The notes beneath the pieces were generated by a model that saw nothing but the letters and a program-made list of their open reading frames with translations, did not search any database and was not told the origin of the DNA. A DNA stretch of 64,000 nt from Halichondria panicea (lineage: Eukaryota; Porifera; Demospongiae; Suberitida; Halichondriidae): positions 2,595,803 through 2,659,802 of the forward strand of contig NC_087380.1 in the NCBI RefSeq assembly GCF_963675165.1, written 5' to 3'. The position numbers were made by a program, and so were the translations under genes. This document shows, one piece after another, positions 62,258 through 64,000 of this stretch; positions within the stretch are counted from its first letter, which is position 1; each line of letters opens with the position of its first letter.

Positions 62258-64000
62258 CTCAATAGATATACATATAATATGTCGTGCCTCACTATAATAG
62301 TATACATGTATGCATGCATGGCATGGGCCGCATGCATGGCTAAATTATCTGACTCAATAGTATAGATATTATATAATTATGTCATTGTGCCACACAATTT
62401 GTGCTGATGTATTTCGTTTATATGAATACAACTTCCAGAAATGACTTGACTGTGCTTATGTATAGGGAGTGACAATTAACCATTAATAACTGAAATTGAG
62501 GTTCTTAATTATAGTAATTGTCAATAATTAAGAAACTCGATGGTGCTCAAATACACATTAATACCAAAGTCACTACTTTCAGCCATTGGGTTTAGTAATT
62601 CTGACAATCATGTTCTGATGAATTTGAAGGAACATTATATACACGCACTGTATATAATCACTCTGCTCTAGTGCATGTGCCATCTTTTGCTTCATATGTT
62701 CGTCCACTCATTCAAATGCCATCAATACTTCTTTGAAATCATATAGTGCACCTGACACGAACACTTGATGAGGCGAGAGATTGTGCTCTGTCCTAACAAC
62801 AGCATGGTCATCTCACCCATCTCAAAACTCAGCTATTGAATTGGTAAATGAACATAGTGGAGGGCAAATCGATGAATATTATTGCTTGGGTCTAGGAAGC
62901 CACTATGCTCGAGATAATAGAAAAGTCTGTAGTACAACAACTGCCTACAGTCATGCAACGGTGTAAATCTCTCCAAAAACGCTCAATGCGTTGATTATGC
63001 ACCGAACTGCCTGTATTCATACTATACAAACTTAATTTTTAGTAATAAATTACCTGATTGCGTACAACAATTTAATTGATTCTCGACCTATATGTACCTA
63101 TTATGCGAATGCATGGTGATGCCGATGGAACATCGGGACAGACACATGCAACTACAAGCAGTTAAGCTATTTATTTCAGCTGTATGTTTCACGTAAAAAA
63201 GGTATGTATGGCAGCTGTATACCTATTTCCTAATAGTACCAGCAGCATGCACCTACACAACTGCATGCATGCATGTGTACACATGCACACTCTTGAGTAA
63301 TTAAAAGTGTGACAGGCATAATTCAACTGCTCAACCTAGCTTGCTTCTATAAGCCATTGCATAACACCGTATTGCTGGTTACAGGAATTTCAGTAAGTAA
63401 GCAGCCGTCAGGTGAACATAATCATAATAATAATTATACTGAGTGGTATAAGACATCTTTTAATATAGTTGCACATAATTGTACACTTGTGGACACAACA
63501 AAGATCATGCAGAGTTATTGGAAATGGTTATATTGATGTACTATGATAATAGCTGTCCATCCAATATAATAGTGGTGAGGAAAATAAGTTATAGCTTTAA
63601 GTGGTGAGGAATAAAGTTATTATGTAGCTAGCTAAAGCAACAAAGTCCAAGCCAAAGTTCAGACTGATCTTTGACAATGTATGTATATAATTATACACAA
63701 GTACAAATTCAACCATCACTTCACTTGTCTCCTAGAACTATGCGCATGGGTCCAAAGGTCAAGAATGCAATACGCAATAATTTTCTAGTGTCATTATCCT
63801 TGACCTTTTGACCCTGTCGAACCTCCTCTGGCACCTACCTAACACTTTTTCTAGTCCTCCACTGAATTTCCCCAGTATATACATAGGAGAGCCAATGGGC
63901 ACTAAAACTATAAAACTCTCCTATATTACTTCAGGGAATAATTAATGCTCGGTACTAAATCTCTCCTATAATAACGTACAGCTTTCATTGGGTGATGAAA
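62258..64000. other. No gene recognised
   Basis: AT-rich sequence with CATGCATG runs. Frames are short (longest 75 codons) and show no family motif. Inverted words occur at about 62505-62535 (TTAATTATAGTAATTGTC, AATAATTAAGAA). It may be intergenic or intron of a gene beyond the window. Confidence 0.6.

Noticed and set aside
62781-62966. 61-codon plus-strand frame (MCSVLTTAWSSHPSQNSAIE)
   Set aside because: It is short, with no recognised motif, splice partners or conservation available. It is left as intergenic.

Overview
The window looks like nuclear DNA of a demosponge, most likely Amphimedon queenslandica or a close relative. The grounds are AT-rich DNA with short GT-AG introns, many-exon receptor genes rich in sushi and EGF modules, a tandem family of receptor tyrosine kinases, abundant CATGCATG runs and many small palindromic transposons. 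The species is an inference. Nothing bacterial, organellar or viral is seen.

Positions 1-16.8 kb (minus strand): two tandem receptor-type protein tyrosine phosphatase genes. RPTP-A (5356 down past position 1) has a signal peptide, an Ig-like domain, 12 sushi (CCP) domains, one membrane segment, and the start of a phosphatase domain that leaves the window. RPTP-B (16830 to 7334) has two EGF-like domains, 16 sushi domains, an Ig-like domain, a membrane segment, an active-looking phosphatase domain D1 and an altered domain D2; its first exon is not seen. Between them lie an SH2-like exon and one doubtful exon.

Positions 17.15-21.87 kb: a 4.7-kb giant inverted repeat. Unique terminal arms of about 120 bp enclose thousands of bases of a 9-bp-based minisatellite, which runs in opposite orientation in the two halves.

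Positions 21.9-53.5 kb (plus strand): a tandem array of one receptor family, called R1-R6 here, separated by many relics. All members share a signal peptide and a roughly 200-residue six-cysteine ectodomain that I cannot assign to a known family. Most also have a Thr/Met/Glu repeat stalk and one membrane segment. Two members (R3, R6) continue into a complete tyrosine kinase. The others (R1, R2, R4, R5) continue into a short tail without a kinase, carrying repeated NEAYG tyrosines and two ITIM-like motifs. R3, R5 and R6 look intact; R1, R2 and R4 carry frame breaks or deletions. The kinase locus has been copied with its downstream relics (about 30.0-36.5 kb against 46.2-53.5 kb). This is a paired-receptor layout: the same outside with alternative signalling insides, next to receptor phosphatases.

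Positions 53.5-64 kb: a 5'-truncated non-LTR retrotransposon with a 1059-codon open frame, a two-exon integrase-core (DDE) gene with a palindromic element in its intron, a decayed HECT ubiquitin-ligase gene, and about 1.7 kb in which I see no gene.

Exon boundaries were placed by eye from GT/AG signals, reading frame and comparison between paralogues. They were not tested against transcripts.
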